A stretch of 64,000 nucleotides of DNA from DAOTXR01 sp034435375 (GCA_034435375.1 DAOTXR010000062.1:108740-172739); one strand, 5' to 3'. Counted from the first letter of the stretch, positions 16,084 through 25,900 are shown. Notes: generated from the letters alone by a model not told the origin. A program made the numbers and translations.

Positions 16084-17646
16084 TTACCTGAACGACATTT
16101 CAATGTCACCCAGATCCGAGTCCACAGCATCGGTCGGCACATCCAGCCAACCATCCTCGCAGATGTAGTCGTTCCCATACACAAAGAAGGCTGAGTAGGT
16201 TGCGCCGCGCGGCACGCCACCAAGCTCGAAATAGCCCGCACTGTTCGTCTCGCCAAACGCTACGACCAAGCTCATATCCAGCTCCCGTGCGCCGAAGAAC
16301 TGCGCACAGGATGCGTTGGGCGATAGGATGCCGAATACGCCGCCTCCTAACGGCTGGCCCGTGGCACCGTCGACAGCACGTCCCGTGATCCTAATTTCCC
16401 CAGTCGAAGGCCCACCACCTCGACCACCATCGTAGGTCAAGACCAGCGTGTAAGGCTGGCTTGCACTGGCCCCGCTGTAAGAAATGACTCCGATCCAGTA
16501 CGTTCCGGCAGCACGCGGAGTATAAGAGATATATTCCTCAGCAGTCTCGCTCTCCGACGAAGCAAGTACGTCGGCGTTGCTGTCAAGCAGGTAGAGGTCG
16601 TAGTCAGTGCCTGATGGAATATTGTACAAGGACACCTCGATGGGTGCAGTAGTACTGGACGTGAACCAGAACACATCGATATCTTCTGCCCAAGTAATGT
16701 AGGCCGTGATCTGGTCACCAGAGTTCAGAGGGCCGTAAGCCTCATCAAGTGTTTCATTGGGTTCGTAGGGGTCCGGATCCTCGCCGGGCGGAAGGTCAGC
16801 ACTCTCAAGCGGTGGTGGGGCCCCCGCCTGCTGTCGCACGACGGTCACTAGATTGACTGGACGCAATATCCCCAGCCCACCCAGTGTTACGCCTTCACGC
16901 ACATCAGGGTTGACAGCAGTGGGAACGGCTACCAACCTACCGGACAGGTCCACGGCGGTGCCGCCGCTGTTGCCGCTGGCGATCTCAGCATCTGTCTTGA
17001 CCACCACACGCTGCGATTGGCCTCCCACAGTAGCGCTCTCGAAGCCACTCACAGCACCTGTTGTGAAAGTGATGGTCTCACCACCGACGCCGGGATAGCC
17101 GAAAATATACAGTTTGTCGCCCAATTGAAGTTGGTCCGAGTTCCCTATCTCAAGATACGGCAGATTGCTCAGAGTGACCGGATTGCCGTTCAGATCACTT
17201 GTGATGCGCAGCAGCGCCAGGTCGAGGTTTTCATCATAATGTGAGATTTCGGCAATGTACTTCGGCTCTGGCGGCTGGTCGGGATTGCTGGTAATCAGAA
17301 TCTCCAGGACTGGCGCCCCGCAAGCCACGTGGCAGTTGGTCAGGATCTCACCATCCGGAGAAATGATCGTGCCGGAACCGGTCCACAGCGGTTCCAGGCT
17401 GCCGCCCTGGTTCTGTGCCGCCAAGATTTGCACAGATGAACGGGCGATCTGGGCGATCTGCTCTGGGGTAAGCTCCGTCGCCCGTTCGCCAGGCGACGGC
17501 TGCGGTACGGTGGGTGGAGTTGGCGTGGGCTGCTGTTGAGAAGGCTGCTGAACTGTTACCGTCGTAGGGCTGGAGGCCAGTCCCGGCGTGTTGCAGGCCA
17601 GGGCAGCCAATGTCAGCATTGCTAGGACATACACTGCTCGACGCAT
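16084..17646 (-). CDS. Lipoprotein S1C serine protease with PPC and Ig-like domains
   Basis: Extracellular DegP/S1-type endopeptidase (520 residues). Lipobox LAALAC (Cys18) is followed by a Gln/Pro/Thr linker. The trypsin-fold domain (about 60-270) has an intact triad His106 (TNCHVACG), Asp142 (NLDLALLRI) and Ser227 (ASGNSGG). A bacterial pre-peptidase C-terminal-like domain comes next (about 290-405; DPYEPNETLDEAYG, YDLYLLDSN, GTYWIGVIS), and a C-terminal carboxypeptidase-regulatory/SdrB-like beta domain ends the protein (ITGRAVDGATGQPLGG). No PDZ domain is seen, unlike HtrA. AAGGAGAG precedes the ATG. It begins 31 bases after the PrsW-like gene, suggesting one transcript encoding two proteases. 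Confidence 0.9.
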   Translation of the reverse strand: MRRAVYVLAMLTLAALACNTPGLASSPTTVTVQQPSQQQPTPTPPTVPQPSPGERATELTPEQIAQIARSSVQILAAQNQGGSLEPLWTGSGTIISPDGEILTNCHVACGAPVLEILITSNPDQPPEPKYIAEISHYDENLDLALLRITSDLNGNPVTLSNLPYLEIGNSDQLQLGDKLYIFGYPGVGGETITFTTGAVSGFESATVGGQSQRVVVKTDAEIASGNSGGTAVDLSGRLVAVPTAVNPDVREGVTLGGLGILRPVNLVTVVRQQAGAPPPLESADLPPGEDPDPYEPNETLDEAYGPLNSGDQITAYITWAEDIDVFWFTSSTTAPIEVSLYNIPSGTDYDLYLLDSNADVLASSESETAEEYISYTPRAAGTYWIGVISYSGASASQPYTLVLTYDGGRGGGPSTGEIRITGRAVDGATGQPLGGGVFGILSPNASCAQFFGARELDMSLVVAFGETNSAGYFELGGVPRGATYSAFFVYGNDYICEDGWLDVPTDAVDSDLGDIEMSFR

Positions 17647-17677
17647 AGATACTCTCCTTCACAACCCAACTATCCCA

Positions 17678-19111
17678 CTACTGGACGTCTCGAAACCGAA
17701 CTGACCGCAGCAGCCGTTCGTACCGTGCCAAGTGCGTATCGAAAGCCGCAGGTTCAGATTCGTAGCGAAACGTGTAGAGGCGGGTCCCTACCAGCACATA
17801 GGTCTCGATGCCCATGACCACAGCCGGGCCTGCACTGGTGGCAGTTGCATATTGGTATTCAGTACGGACCGCAGGATACCCTCCAACCGTTAGATCGGTC
17901 TGGCGCACGATCTCGGTATACAAAGTGTCCTGACGTTCTCTAGACGCCACCCAATCGGCCACCAGCAAGTCCAGTGTGGCACCAGCGCGCACTTTCTCAT
18001 CCGTCATGCTGATGATCGGCTTGAACACACCCTGCACATTCAGGTCGCGTAGAACCAGGTTGCCAGGATCGCTCGACTCGACGGCCCATCCTGCCGGATA
18101 GCGGAAATCAAGCGTCATTTCCTCGCCCGTATAGGGAATCGTCCGAGAGGCCATGATCACCCCTGCACCCAACCCCACGGCCAGCGCTAGTAGGAGTGCC
18201 CCGATCAACAGCCAGTCGTAGCGGACTTTGATGTCCCATGGCATATCCTTGGAGCGGGCATGGGCCTGGATGGAGATGGTGCTCAAGTCGCCACTGGCCC
18301 GGCGCAACGCCCGGCGGAAAAAGGCAAACAGAACCACACCAACGATCACCGCCAGCGCCACAGACACAATCAGGCTGTACCAGGGATTGAACACCAATCG
18401 GCGGCTCAGCTCCTCGCTGGCGACCTGGTAAATCCCGTTCACAACGGTGACCACGGCCAAGCCTTGCGCCAACCAACCAACCTTCTTGCCATCGATCTTT
18501 ACACGGCCAATGTAGTATCCGCTGACTGCTCCCAGTGCCCCATGGATCAGGGCGGCATCGACTGCGCGGATAGCCCCCGCCAGCGGTAGCACACCGCCAG
18601 ATTGCAGGACGTAAGCCACATTCAGCACCGTGGCAAAGCCCAGCCCAGAGGCCAGCCCATACACGATACCATCCGGGTGGCGATCAAACTCGTTGGTACC
18701 AAGGACAACATAGCGGACCATTGCCACCTTGAGCACTTCCTGCATCAGGGAGATGCTCAAGGTGGTCAGAATCAGACGCATCACCAAACTGGGAAACTGG
18801 CTGATCGTCTGGTTGATCATGACATCAGCGAGAGGGATGGCAACTGCCGCAGCAGCCAGCGCCCCGAAGGCAAACATGCGAGCTACCAGACGCTTCGGTT
18901 CCGGTTCGGCCCGATCCTGCTGGGCAAAAAAGACCAACCAAACCACAGCGGGTACCAGCGCCAGGAAGATGCTCAGTATCAGGATGCCCACCCGGCTGCC
19001 TGGGCGAGGTATGAGTGCGGCAATACCAACGAACAGGGCTAATCCCGCCAGGGTGATCAGGCTGGAAGCCCACACACTGCGGCGATAAGAGAGATCAGGC
19101 TGCACTGCCAT
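17678..19111 (-). CDS. PrsW-family membrane protease-like protein with soluble C-domain
   Basis: Multi-pass membrane protein (477 residues), PrsW/Abi-type predicted glutamic protease. The family motifs are largely present: SLMQEVLKVAMVRY (residues 121-134, where EExxxK is the usual form but the first Glu is Gln124), HPDGIVYGLASGLGF (Asp147) and IHGALGAVSGYYIG. About nine hydrophobic segments span residues 12-320. The final ~130 residues form a soluble domain (LDFRYPAGWAVESSDPGNL...VGTRLYTFRYES) resembling PsbP/DUF1795-like sensor domains, probably outside the membrane. PrsW cleaves anti-sigma factors in Bacillus; none is adjacent here. AGGAGGAAT precedes the ATG. Confidence 0.8.
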   Translation of the reverse strand: MAVQPDLSYRRSVWASSLITLAGLALFVGIAALIPRPGSRVGILILSIFLALVPAVVWLVFFAQQDRAEPEPKRLVARMFAFGALAAAAVAIPLADVMINQTISQFPSLVMRLILTTLSISLMQEVLKVAMVRYVVLGTNEFDRHPDGIVYGLASGLGFATVLNVAYVLQSGGVLPLAGAIRAVDAALIHGALGAVSGYYIGRVKIDGKKVGWLAQGLAVVTVVNGIYQVASEELSRRLVFNPWYSLIVSVALAVIVGVVLFAFFRRALRRASGDLSTISIQAHARSKDMPWDIKVRYDWLLIGALLLALAVGLGAGVIMASRTIPYTGEEMTLDFRYPAGWAVESSDPGNLVLRDLNVQGVFKPIISMTDEKVRAGATLDLLVADWVASRERQDTLYTEIVRQTDLTVGGYPAVRTEYQYATATSAGPAVVMGIETYVLVGTRLYTFRYESEPAAFDTHLARYERLLRSVRFRDVQ

Positions 19112-19220
19112 ATTCCTCCTCTCGGCACATTTGGAGACCTTCGATTGGAGATCAGCTGATTGCTAGCTTACACGATTCACAGAAGGGAAGCAACCCTGGC
19201 TGAGCAGCTGCGCAATTGTG

Positions 19221-19237
19221 GGCTGTGTCACACAGCC
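19221..19237. repeat. Short hairpin in the divergent region
   Basis: Perfect inverted repeat GGCTGTG / CACAGCC with a 3-base loop, in the 271-base gap between the divergent PrsW-like and TPR genes. There is no T-run, so it is more likely an operator or a leader hairpin than a terminator. Nothing else clear was seen in this gap. Confidence 0.35.
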
Positions 19238-19382
19238 TGCGGTATCCTTCACAGCACCATCTTGAGAGGAGAACTTGTTGCCCATAAATCACACGCGACA
19301 CACCATATCACAACTTTCACGTTGACGACCCTTCTGGCGGTGGAGTTTCTCGACGAGCTGGTCTAAAGAAGTGAGGAAGACA

Positions 19383-20771
19383 GTGCACAACATATGCTCA
19401 CAGAGGGTCATGCTCACTGCGGCCCTCATCGCTGTGACGATCGGGCTATTCGCGTGTGTAGGCCCAGATGACAGCAGTCTGCCCCAGACAGCAGCGTCCA
19501 CCGAGATCGTGATCGGGGATTCAACGGCCACCTTGCCCCCCCTTGAGACACCACGGCCATATGCCACCACCACTCCTCTCCCGGCGCTGACGCTTATATC
19601 CTCCCCTACCCCACCCCCTGCTCCTGGTGCAGCAGCAGACAGCCTGGCTGCCGGAGATCGCAACGTCGAGAAGGGGAACTTAGTGCAGGCCATCAACGAC
19701 TACTCTCTGGCAATTCTTGAGAATCCCGCCTACGCCGAAGCCTACTTTCGCCGGGGGCAGGCATGGGCAGCACTTGGCAACGACGAGGCTGCACTCCTGG
19801 ACTATGCAGCGGCCAGCGCTCTAGAACCCTACAGGCCCGATGTGTATGTCGCTAGGGCAGAGGTGTTGATACGAACAGGAGACACAGAGGCCGCATTGGC
19901 CGACCTTGACCATGCCGAGGCGCTCGACCCTTACTATGGCAAGACGTACCTTGTGCGTGGCCGGATACTGCGTGACTTGCCACAGCCCGACCTGCCACGA
20001 GTGCTGGATGATCTCACCAAAGCTGTGCTGCTGATGCCCGACCAAGCCACACCCTACTACGAACGGGCGCTTTTATATCGGCAGCTCGGAGAGACACAGT
20101 TGGCGCTGGTTGACCTGAATGTAGCACTGGCTCTCGACCCAAATTATGCCGCAGCTTACTATGAGCGCGGAAAGCTCTACACCGACTTACATCTGGAGGA
20201 CGAGGCTATCGCCGACCTTGAGGCAGCGCATGGTCTGGGCCTCCAAACAACCGAGCTTGAGATCACGCTGGGACAAACCTATCTGGCCACCGGCAATACG
20301 CAGGCGGCACGTGGAATGTTGATCAGCGCCGTGGCACGCGAACCATCGAACGCGGAGGCACGCTACTGGCTTGGATTGGCCCACTTCCTGATCGAGGATT
20401 ATGAAGCCGCGGCAGACGAGGCCAGTGAGGCGCTGGCCATCAAAGCCAACTTCCTGGAAGCACTCAGCTTGCGAGCAACAGCTTACCTATACTTACAACG
20501 CTGGCAGACTGCTATTGACGACTATGCGGAGGCCTACGCACTTGACCCAACGTATGTCGACGCGCTGTTCGGGATGGCGCAGGCCCAGATTGGGCAGGGC
20601 AAACTGTCAGAAGCACTGGCGACACTGGAGACATATCTCGCCGAAGCACCCGAAACGGCTCATAACCGCCCCCTGGCTGAAGCGCTTCGTGATCTGATTG
20701 TCGCTCGCCTGGCAGGAACCGCCCCGGCGCCCACCGCACCGACCCTCGTCGCGCCGATCACACCTCCCTGA
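19383..20771 (+). CDS. TPR-repeat lipoprotein
   Basis: Exported lipoprotein (about 462 residues) with signal peptide and lipobox LFAC, a Thr/Pro-rich linker (TTTPLPALTLISSPTPPP), then about ten tetratricopeptide repeats from roughly residue 80 to 440. Recognisable helices include AYAEAYFRRGQAWAALGND, PNYAAAYYERGKLY and YWLGLAHFLIEDYEAAADEA. TPRs mediate protein-protein contacts, so it is likely an assembly or scaffold factor on the outer membrane-facing surface; the partner is unknown. GTG at 19383 is chosen for the AGGA six bases upstream; GTG 19371 and ATG 19410 are alternatives. Pro/Ala-rich C-terminus. Confidence 0.8.
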   Translation: MHNICSQRVMLTAALIAVTIGLFACVGPDDSSLPQTAASTEIVIGDSTATLPPLETPRPYATTTPLPALTLISSPTPPPAPGAAADSLAAGDRNVEKGNLVQAINDYSLAILENPAYAEAYFRRGQAWAALGNDEAALLDYAAASALEPYRPDVYVARAEVLIRTGDTEAALADLDHAEALDPYYGKTYLVRGRILRDLPQPDLPRVLDDLTKAVLLMPDQATPYYERALLYRQLGETQLALVDLNVALALDPNYAAAYYERGKLYTDLHLEDEAIADLEAAHGLGLQTTELEITLGQTYLATGNTQAARGMLISAVAREPSNAEARYWLGLAHFLIEDYEAAADEASEALAIKANFLEALSLRATAYLYLQRWQTAIDDYAEAYALDPTYVDALFGMAQAQIGQGKLSEALATLETYLAEAPETAHNRPLAEALRDLIVARLAGTAPAPTAPTLVAPITPP

Positions 20772-20814
20772 GGCCCATGCAGGAGAGTGTTTTCCCAACA
20801 TCCACCTGCCCCTT

Positions 20815-21762
20815 TCAGCTTGTTCCTGCCTCCCTGGCTTGGGCAGCTAACACCTCACGCCCTCGCTGTACATCGCGCCGAATCTGAGCAACTAGGGCCT
20901 CGACACCAGCAAATTTCTGCTCATCGCGTAGCCGAGCCACAAAGTGCACTTCGATCCGCTGCCCGTAAAGGTCGCCAGAGAAGTCAATCAAGTGCGCCTC
21001 GACAATCACTGCGCTGGTGCCGTCAAAGGTCGGGCGCAGGCCGATGTTAATGACAGCAGGTTGAGGCCTTTTGCCGATCGGCACCCAGCCTACATAGACG
21101 CCGCGTGCGGGCATGGCCAGTTCCGGAGGCACCGAGAGATTGGCCGTCGGGAAGCCCAGCGTACGGCCCCGTCGCGCCCCGGCTATAACCTCCCCAGTGA
21201 CGAAATGTGGGCGGCCTAACAGCCGAGCAGCCTCAGCTACATCTCCAGCAGCCAGCGCCACACGCACCCGGCTGCTGCTGACACGCTCGTCACCGGCATC
21301 CATCAGGTCTACCACTTCGACCTGAAACCCCTTTTCACGGCCTTGCGCGCGCAAGAAATCAACGTCGCCTTCGCGCTGGTAGCCCATAGCGAAATCCTCA
21401 CCCACCCACAACGCACGCATATTTAGATGCTCAAGCAGCCTGTCTACAAACTCGCTAGCCCTGATCTGGCGCACCTCGTCATCGAAGGGGTGAGTCACAA
21501 CCAGTTCCACCCCCAGATTGGCCAGCAAGCGAGCCTTTTCGTCAGGCAACGTCAGGTAGAAGCCAAGCTGAGAGCCACGCAACACGATCTCAGGATGCGG
21601 ATAAAAGGTTAGAACAACCGGCACGTGCCCGGCAGCGCGCGCACTGGTCACTAGTTTACTGACCAGGTACTGGTGCCCACGGTGGACACCATCATAGGCG
21701 CCGATAGTAATCACCGAAGGGAGGGAGAGCTTGGCTTCCGTAAGCGAAGTGATATGCCGCAT
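20815..21762 (-). CDS. ribF: Bifunctional riboflavin kinase/FAD synthetase
   Basis: Makes FMN from riboflavin and then FAD (315 residues). The N-terminal nucleotidyltransferase domain has ITIGAYDGVHRGHQ and the SSSRVRVAL motif; the C-terminal riboflavin-kinase domain has GRTLGFPTANL and PTFDGTSAVIVEAHL. The ATG at 21762 with GAGAGG upstream is preferred over an in-frame extension to 21837, because family members begin just before the ITIGxxDGVHxGH motif. Last gene of the leftward nusA-ribF cluster, 38 bases after truB; the truB-ribF pairing is common in bacteria. Confidence 0.95.
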   Translation of the reverse strand: MRHITSLTEAKLSLPSVITIGAYDGVHRGHQYLVSKLVTSARAAGHVPVVLTFYPHPEIVLRGSQLGFYLTLPDEKARLLANLGVELVVTHPFDDEVRQIRASEFVDRLLEHLNMRALWVGEDFAMGYQREGDVDFLRAQGREKGFQVEVVDLMDAGDERVSSSRVRVALAAGDVAEAARLLGRPHFVTGEVIAGARRGRTLGFPTANLSVPPELAMPARGVYVGWVPIGKRPQPAVINIGLRPTFDGTSAVIVEAHLIDFSGDLYGQRIEVHFVARLRDEQKFAGVEALVAQIRRDVQRGREVLAAQAREAGTS

Positions 21763-21800
21763 GTTGCCTCTCGAATGCCCCGCACAGGGCGATACATATC

Positions 21801-22691
21801 TCAGGTGGTGGATAGAAACACCTTCACAGGACGCCACGTTCCATGCTCTGGATCGCCAAAAAGTACAGCGACAAAACGGCCATCAGGTCCATAGGCCCGT
21901 GCCAGCCCATCGTGTGCTTCGGCCATAGACACTGATTGACCATTGAGCACACGCTTCGATCCAACCTCGTCAAGCAGCACCTTAGGCGTACCATCCAACG
22001 CAAGATCGGCAGGCAGCAAACAACCCCGCCACGAACCGTCGAGAAACGCCGCTGTGAGTCTACCCCAATCGGTGGCATCTTCAAGCCGAAAACCGCCGCT
22101 GGCAGTGCGCCTCAGCGCCGAGAGGTGTGCGCCGCACCCCAGAGTCTCTCCCAAGTCGCGTGCTAAGCTGCGGATGTAAGTACCTGGCGAACAGCGCACT
22201 GCAACCTGGAGGTGCGGTGGATTGAAATCTTGCAGCACGAGGTGTTCAATCAACACACGACGCGACTCCAGCCGTATGTCCTCACCAGCCCGCGCCCGAT
22301 AGTGAGCAGACCTACCGTTGATCTTGATCGCCGAATAAATCGGAGGGACCTGATCGATCTCGCCGCGAAACCGTTCAAGGGCTGCGAGCACGCGGGCGCG
22401 GTCCAGACCTGCTGGCAGAGGTTTTCTGGTCAGCACGGTGCCCGATGCATCGCAGGTGTCGGTTGTGATGCCAAGCGTGATCTGCGCTAGGTATTCTTTG
22501 GAAGAGGCGGTCAGGTATTCTACCAAGCGGGTGGCCTGACCCAGCGCGAGCACGAGCACTCCTTCAGCCTGAGGATCGAGCGTTCCGGCATGGCCCACTC
22601 GACGCTCACCCGTCCCGCGCCGCACCGCCGCCACAATATCGTGCGAGGTAGGACCAGGCGGCTTATTGACGTTCAACAGCCCTTCAACCAA
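21801..22691 (-). CDS. truB: tRNA pseudouridine(55) synthase
   Basis: Forms pseudouridine 55 in the T-loop of tRNAs (about 296 residues). Conserved parts are GLLNVNKPPGPTSHDIV, the catalytic-Asp motif GHAGTLDPQAEGVLVLALG, the KEYLAQITLGI strand and CSPGTYIRSLARDLGE, with a C-terminal PUA-like tail. The start is uncertain: TTG at 22691 follows GGTGAGGAG and gives a family-like N-terminus, whereas an in-frame ATG at 22760 would overlap the upstream nrnA-like gene by about 60 bases. Part of the nusA operon. Confidence 0.95.
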   Translation of the reverse strand: MVEGLLNVNKPPGPTSHDIVAAVRRGTGERRVGHAGTLDPQAEGVLVLALGQATRLVEYLTASSKEYLAQITLGITTDTCDASGTVLTRKPLPAGLDRARVLAALERFRGEIDQVPPIYSAIKINGRSAHYRARAGEDIRLESRRVLIEHLVLQDFNPPHLQVAVRCSPGTYIRSLARDLGETLGCGAHLSALRRTASGGFRLEDATDWGRLTAAFLDGSWRGCLLPADLALDGTPKVLLDEVGSKRVLNGQSVSMAEAHDGLARAYGPDGRFVAVLFGDPEHGTWRPVKVFLSTT

Positions 22692-22698
22692 GCAGCGA

Positions 22699-23670
22699 TC
22701 ACTCCTCACCGCGTTGCGGCGCGGCGGCTTGCCCTTTGAGCAACGCCAGTACGCGCTCAACGGCCTGATCTAGTGGGCCATCAATTGTGCAGCCCGCAGC
22801 GAGCTGATGCCCACCTCCACCAAGCGTCAGCGCTACCGAAGCCACATCATAGCCGGGCTTTGCACGAAAACTGGCGATCACACGCCCGTCAGACTGTTCA
22901 GTGAATACGGCGGAGATGGTCGCCGCCTCGGCGTTGAGCAAGAGGTTCGAGAGTCCCTTCTCAGACACGACATTCAGGCCCAACGCGAGACGCTCAGCAT
23001 ACGGCAGGCTGACCCAAATCAGCCCATTCTCCACACACACCTTGGTGAGGGCGAGACCCCATAGTCGAAGTGTCTCAACCGTCTTGCGGTTGAAGACAAG
23101 CTCAACGATGGTGTGCAGCTCTGCGCCCGCTGCGACAAGCCGTGAGGCCACTGCAAGCGTGTCGGAAGTCACACTGGGAGTCGAAAAGCTGCGTGTATCG
23201 CCCACTAGCCCCGCCAGCAGGCAGGTTGAGATCTCCTTCGAGAGCGGTACACCCAGCGCCTCTACGACCTGAAGCATCAACTCGGCAGCCGAGGCGCACT
23301 CCGTCGCTACCAAGTTGATCGCGCCAAACTGAAGGTTGGTAACATGATGGTCGATATTGATCACGGGGATACCACTTCGAAGCAAAGGCTCAGCCACTTT
23401 GCCAAGCCGTTCTGCATCGCTGGTGTCCACACTGATCAAAAGGTCCGGCGCGACCCCGGCTGGCAACATGTTCACGAAACGGTCTACGCCCGGGAGAAAA
23501 CGTACCTCCGACGGGACTGGATCGTCGCACAGAAGAACAACCTCTTTACCTAAAGCATCCAGCGCAAGGGCCAGACCAAGCGCCGATCCGACAGCATCTG
23601 GATCGGGATCGACGTGCACGACAATGGCAATTCGGCTAGCAGCCTGCACTAGCCTGACAAGATCAGACAT
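22699..23670 (-). CDS. DHH/DHHA1 phosphoesterase, NrnA-like
   Basis: Probable nanoRNase/pAp phosphatase degrading oligoribonucleotides or pAp (about 323 residues). The DHH domain motifs are HVDPDPDAVGSALG, VDTSDAERLG and the signature NIDHHVTN; the DHHA1 domain ends with LGGGGHQLAAGCTIDG. The ATG at 23670 overlaps the rbfA stop by 8 bases, implying translational coupling, and truB starts 8 bases after its stop. The infB-rbfA-nrnA-truB order is conserved in many bacteria. Confidence 0.93.
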   Translation of the reverse strand: MSDLVRLVQAASRIAIVVHVDPDPDAVGSALGLALALDALGKEVVLLCDDPVPSEVRFLPGVDRFVNMLPAGVAPDLLISVDTSDAERLGKVAEPLLRSGIPVINIDHHVTNLQFGAINLVATECASAAELMLQVVEALGVPLSKEISTCLLAGLVGDTRSFSTPSVTSDTLAVASRLVAAGAELHTIVELVFNRKTVETLRLWGLALTKVCVENGLIWVSLPYAERLALGLNVVSEKGLSNLLLNAEAATISAVFTEQSDGRVIASFRAKPGYDVASVALTLGGGGHQLAAGCTIDGPLDQAVERVLALLKGQAAAPQRGEE

Positions 23671-24055
23671 CTTCTTCACCGGGTCTGTCTGATCCTTCTT
23701 CTGCGGGCGGGATATAGAGCGAGTCAAGCAGTTCCTCGATGCGAGCCGCCCGCGCGGCAGTCTCATCCCAGCGAAAGTGCAACTCAGGTACATGGCGCAG
23801 CCGGATGCGCCTCCCCAACTCGCGACGCAGGTAGCCAGTCGCCGACTGCAAACCCTGCATCACCTCATCGCGCACCTCTTCTCCCCCCAATGACGAAATG
23901 TAGACGGTTGCATACATCAGCTCGCGGTCAATCCCGACGTCCAGCACCGTCACGCCCACAAGACGCGGGTCAGCAACCTCAAACTCGATCAACTCGCTCA
24001 AAATCTCTTGGATGCGCTCGGCAACACGTTCTTGTGCTCTGGTTGGCATGGTCAA
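23663..24055 (-). CDS. rbfA: 30S ribosome-binding factor A
   Basis: KH-fold assembly factor that helps mature the 5' end of 16S rRNA in the 30S subunit (130 residues, typical length). Visible signatures are RVAERIQEILSELIEFEVADPRL, VTVLDVGIDRELMYATVYIS and LRHVPELHFRWDETA. It starts 34 bases after infB and overlaps the downstream DHH gene by 8 bases. Confidence 0.95.
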   Translation of the reverse strand: MTMPTRAQERVAERIQEILSELIEFEVADPRLVGVTVLDVGIDRELMYATVYISSLGGEEVRDEVMQGLQSATGYLRRELGRRIRLRHVPELHFRWDETAARAARIEELLDSLYIPPAEEGSDRPGEEDV

Positions 24056-24089
24056 CCACCTGGGCAGATCATACGACGGGATGTCGAAC

Positions 24090-25889
24090 TCAACGTACCC
24101 GCTCGCGAACTGTAAACTGGATCACGTCTCCTTCCTGGTAGTCATCGAAGCCCACCACACTAATGCCACACTCAAAGCCGGAACGTACCTCTCGCACGTC
24201 TTCTTGGAAACGTTTGAGCGATGCCAGGCTACCCTGGTAGATGATCTTGTGGTTGCGAATGATGCGCACTTTGGCGTCACGGCGAGCTTCACCTTCACGG
24301 ATGTAACAACCGGCTACCGCTCCCACCTTCGAGATGCGAAAGACCTGCCGCACCTCGGCAGCCCCCACGACCTTGTCCTCATATACCGGTTCAAGCAACC
24401 CTTCCAGCGCCTGTTCAACCTCTTCAACCAGATTGTAGATCACGTCATAGAGACGAATCTCAACGCCTTCACTGTCAGCGCGCTTACGGGTCGACGCATC
24501 GACATCGACCTCAAACCCGATGATGATTGCGCCAGAAGCTGAAGCAAGCATCACGTCCGACTCGGACACATTGCCAATGTCAGTGTGTAGGATGCGCACC
24601 TTCAGATCGCGGTCGTCTTCTTTGACGCTCAATTTCTCCAGCGAGCTGACAATCGGCTCAAGGGATCCCTGCGTATCAGCCTTGATGATCAGGTTTAGTT
24701 CCTTGGCCTCACCCGCCTGGAACCGGGCGTAGAGCTCCTCAAGAGTGAAGGGTCCACGCTCCTGAATCACCTGCCGCGTCGCTGTACTGTGCTCGGTGAC
24801 AATGGCGCGGGCCTCTTTTTCATTCTTAACGGTACTGAACAGAGTGCCCGGTTCCGGCACTGCATTCAGACCCATGACCCGCACTGGCGTCGATGGTCCA
24901 GCTTCCTGCAACTCTTCACCCCACTCGTTGAACATCGCCTTAATCCGCCCGTAGGCCATGCCTGCAAGCACTGTATCGCCACGGTGGAGCACACCGTTCT
25001 GGACAAGTAAAGTGGCCATCACGCCCCGGCTGCGATCAAGCGCCGCCTCGAGGACAGTACCCGCTGTCTTGCCCTGTGGGTTGGCACGGATATCCGTCTC
25101 ATCCGCCACAAGCAGGATCGCTTCCAACAGATCTTCGATCCCGTCACCCGTCTTGGCCGAGACCGGTACCACCATAGTGCCGCCATCCCACTCATCGGGG
25201 ACCAACCCTATGTCGGCAAGCTGTTGCTTGACCTTATCTGGGTTAGCCTGAGGGCGGTCCATCTTGTTCAATGCGACGATAATCGGAACCCCAGCAGCTT
25301 TGGCATGGTTGTAAGCTTCGCGAGTCTGCGGCATTACGCCATCGTCGGCCGCCACAACCAACACTGCGATGTCAGCTCCCTGGGCGCCACGAGCACGCAT
25401 CGCTGTGAAGGCCTCGTGGCCTGGCGTGTCCAAGAACGTGATCTTGCGTCCCTCGTGCGTTATCTGGTAAGCGCCAATGTGTTGGGTGATGCCACCTGCT
25501 TCACCACCTGCTACGTTGGACGCACGAATCTTGTCAAGCAGACTGGTCTTGCCATGATCCACATGCCCCAGAATAGTCACCACTGGCGGGCGAACGGTAA
25601 GCTTGGCGGGGTCTTCGTCCTCATAGAACCGACGCCAAAGCTGCGTGGTCTTAGCTTCTTCTCCCTCAGCCTCCACTGCCTTCGCCACCGGGTGCGGCTC
25701 GAAGCCCATTTCGGCAGCCACAATTGCGGCTGTCTCGTAGTCGATTTGCTGATTGATGCTAGCCATGATACCGTTGCCCATCAGCTCCTTGATCACGTCG
25801 ATGGGACTGGCTTGCATCAGGTTTGCCAGATCGCGCACGGTAAGAAACTCTGGGATTTCAAGAGTCTTGTCATTTGTTGCTTCTGCCAT
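24090..25889 (-). CDS. infB: Translation initiation factor IF-2
   Basis: GTPase delivering fMet-tRNA to the 30S subunit (about 599 residues, a short IF-2 lacking a long N-terminal extension). It has the IF2-N helix (FLTVRDLANLMQASPIDVIKE), G1 GHVDHGKTSLL, G2 around GGITQHIGAY, G3 DTPGHEAF, G4 NKMDR and G5 SAKTGDG, followed by domains II-IV. ATG 25889 with GGAGG five bases before it is the start; the GTG at 25901 lies inside the ribosome site. A 152-base gap to ylxR contains an unusual nested RNA structure. Confidence 0.96.
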   Translation of the reverse strand: MAEATNDKTLEIPEFLTVRDLANLMQASPIDVIKELMGNGIMASINQQIDYETAAIVAAEMGFEPHPVAKAVEAEGEEAKTTQLWRRFYEDEDPAKLTVRPPVVTILGHVDHGKTSLLDKIRASNVAGGEAGGITQHIGAYQITHEGRKITFLDTPGHEAFTAMRARGAQGADIAVLVVAADDGVMPQTREAYNHAKAAGVPIIVALNKMDRPQANPDKVKQQLADIGLVPDEWDGGTMVVPVSAKTGDGIEDLLEAILLVADETDIRANPQGKTAGTVLEAALDRSRGVMATLLVQNGVLHRGDTVLAGMAYGRIKAMFNEWGEELQEAGPSTPVRVMGLNAVPEPGTLFSTVKNEKEARAIVTEHSTATRQVIQERGPFTLEELYARFQAGEAKELNLIIKADTQGSLEPIVSSLEKLSVKEDDRDLKVRILHTDIGNVSESDVMLASASGAIIIGFEVDVDASTRKRADSEGVEIRLYDVIYNLVEEVEQALEGLLEPVYEDKVVGAAEVRQVFRISKVGAVAGCYIREGEARRDAKVRIIRNHKIIYQGSLASLKRFQEDVREVRSGFECGISVVGFDDYQEGDVIQFTVRERVR

Positions 25890-25900
25890 GAGCACCTCCA

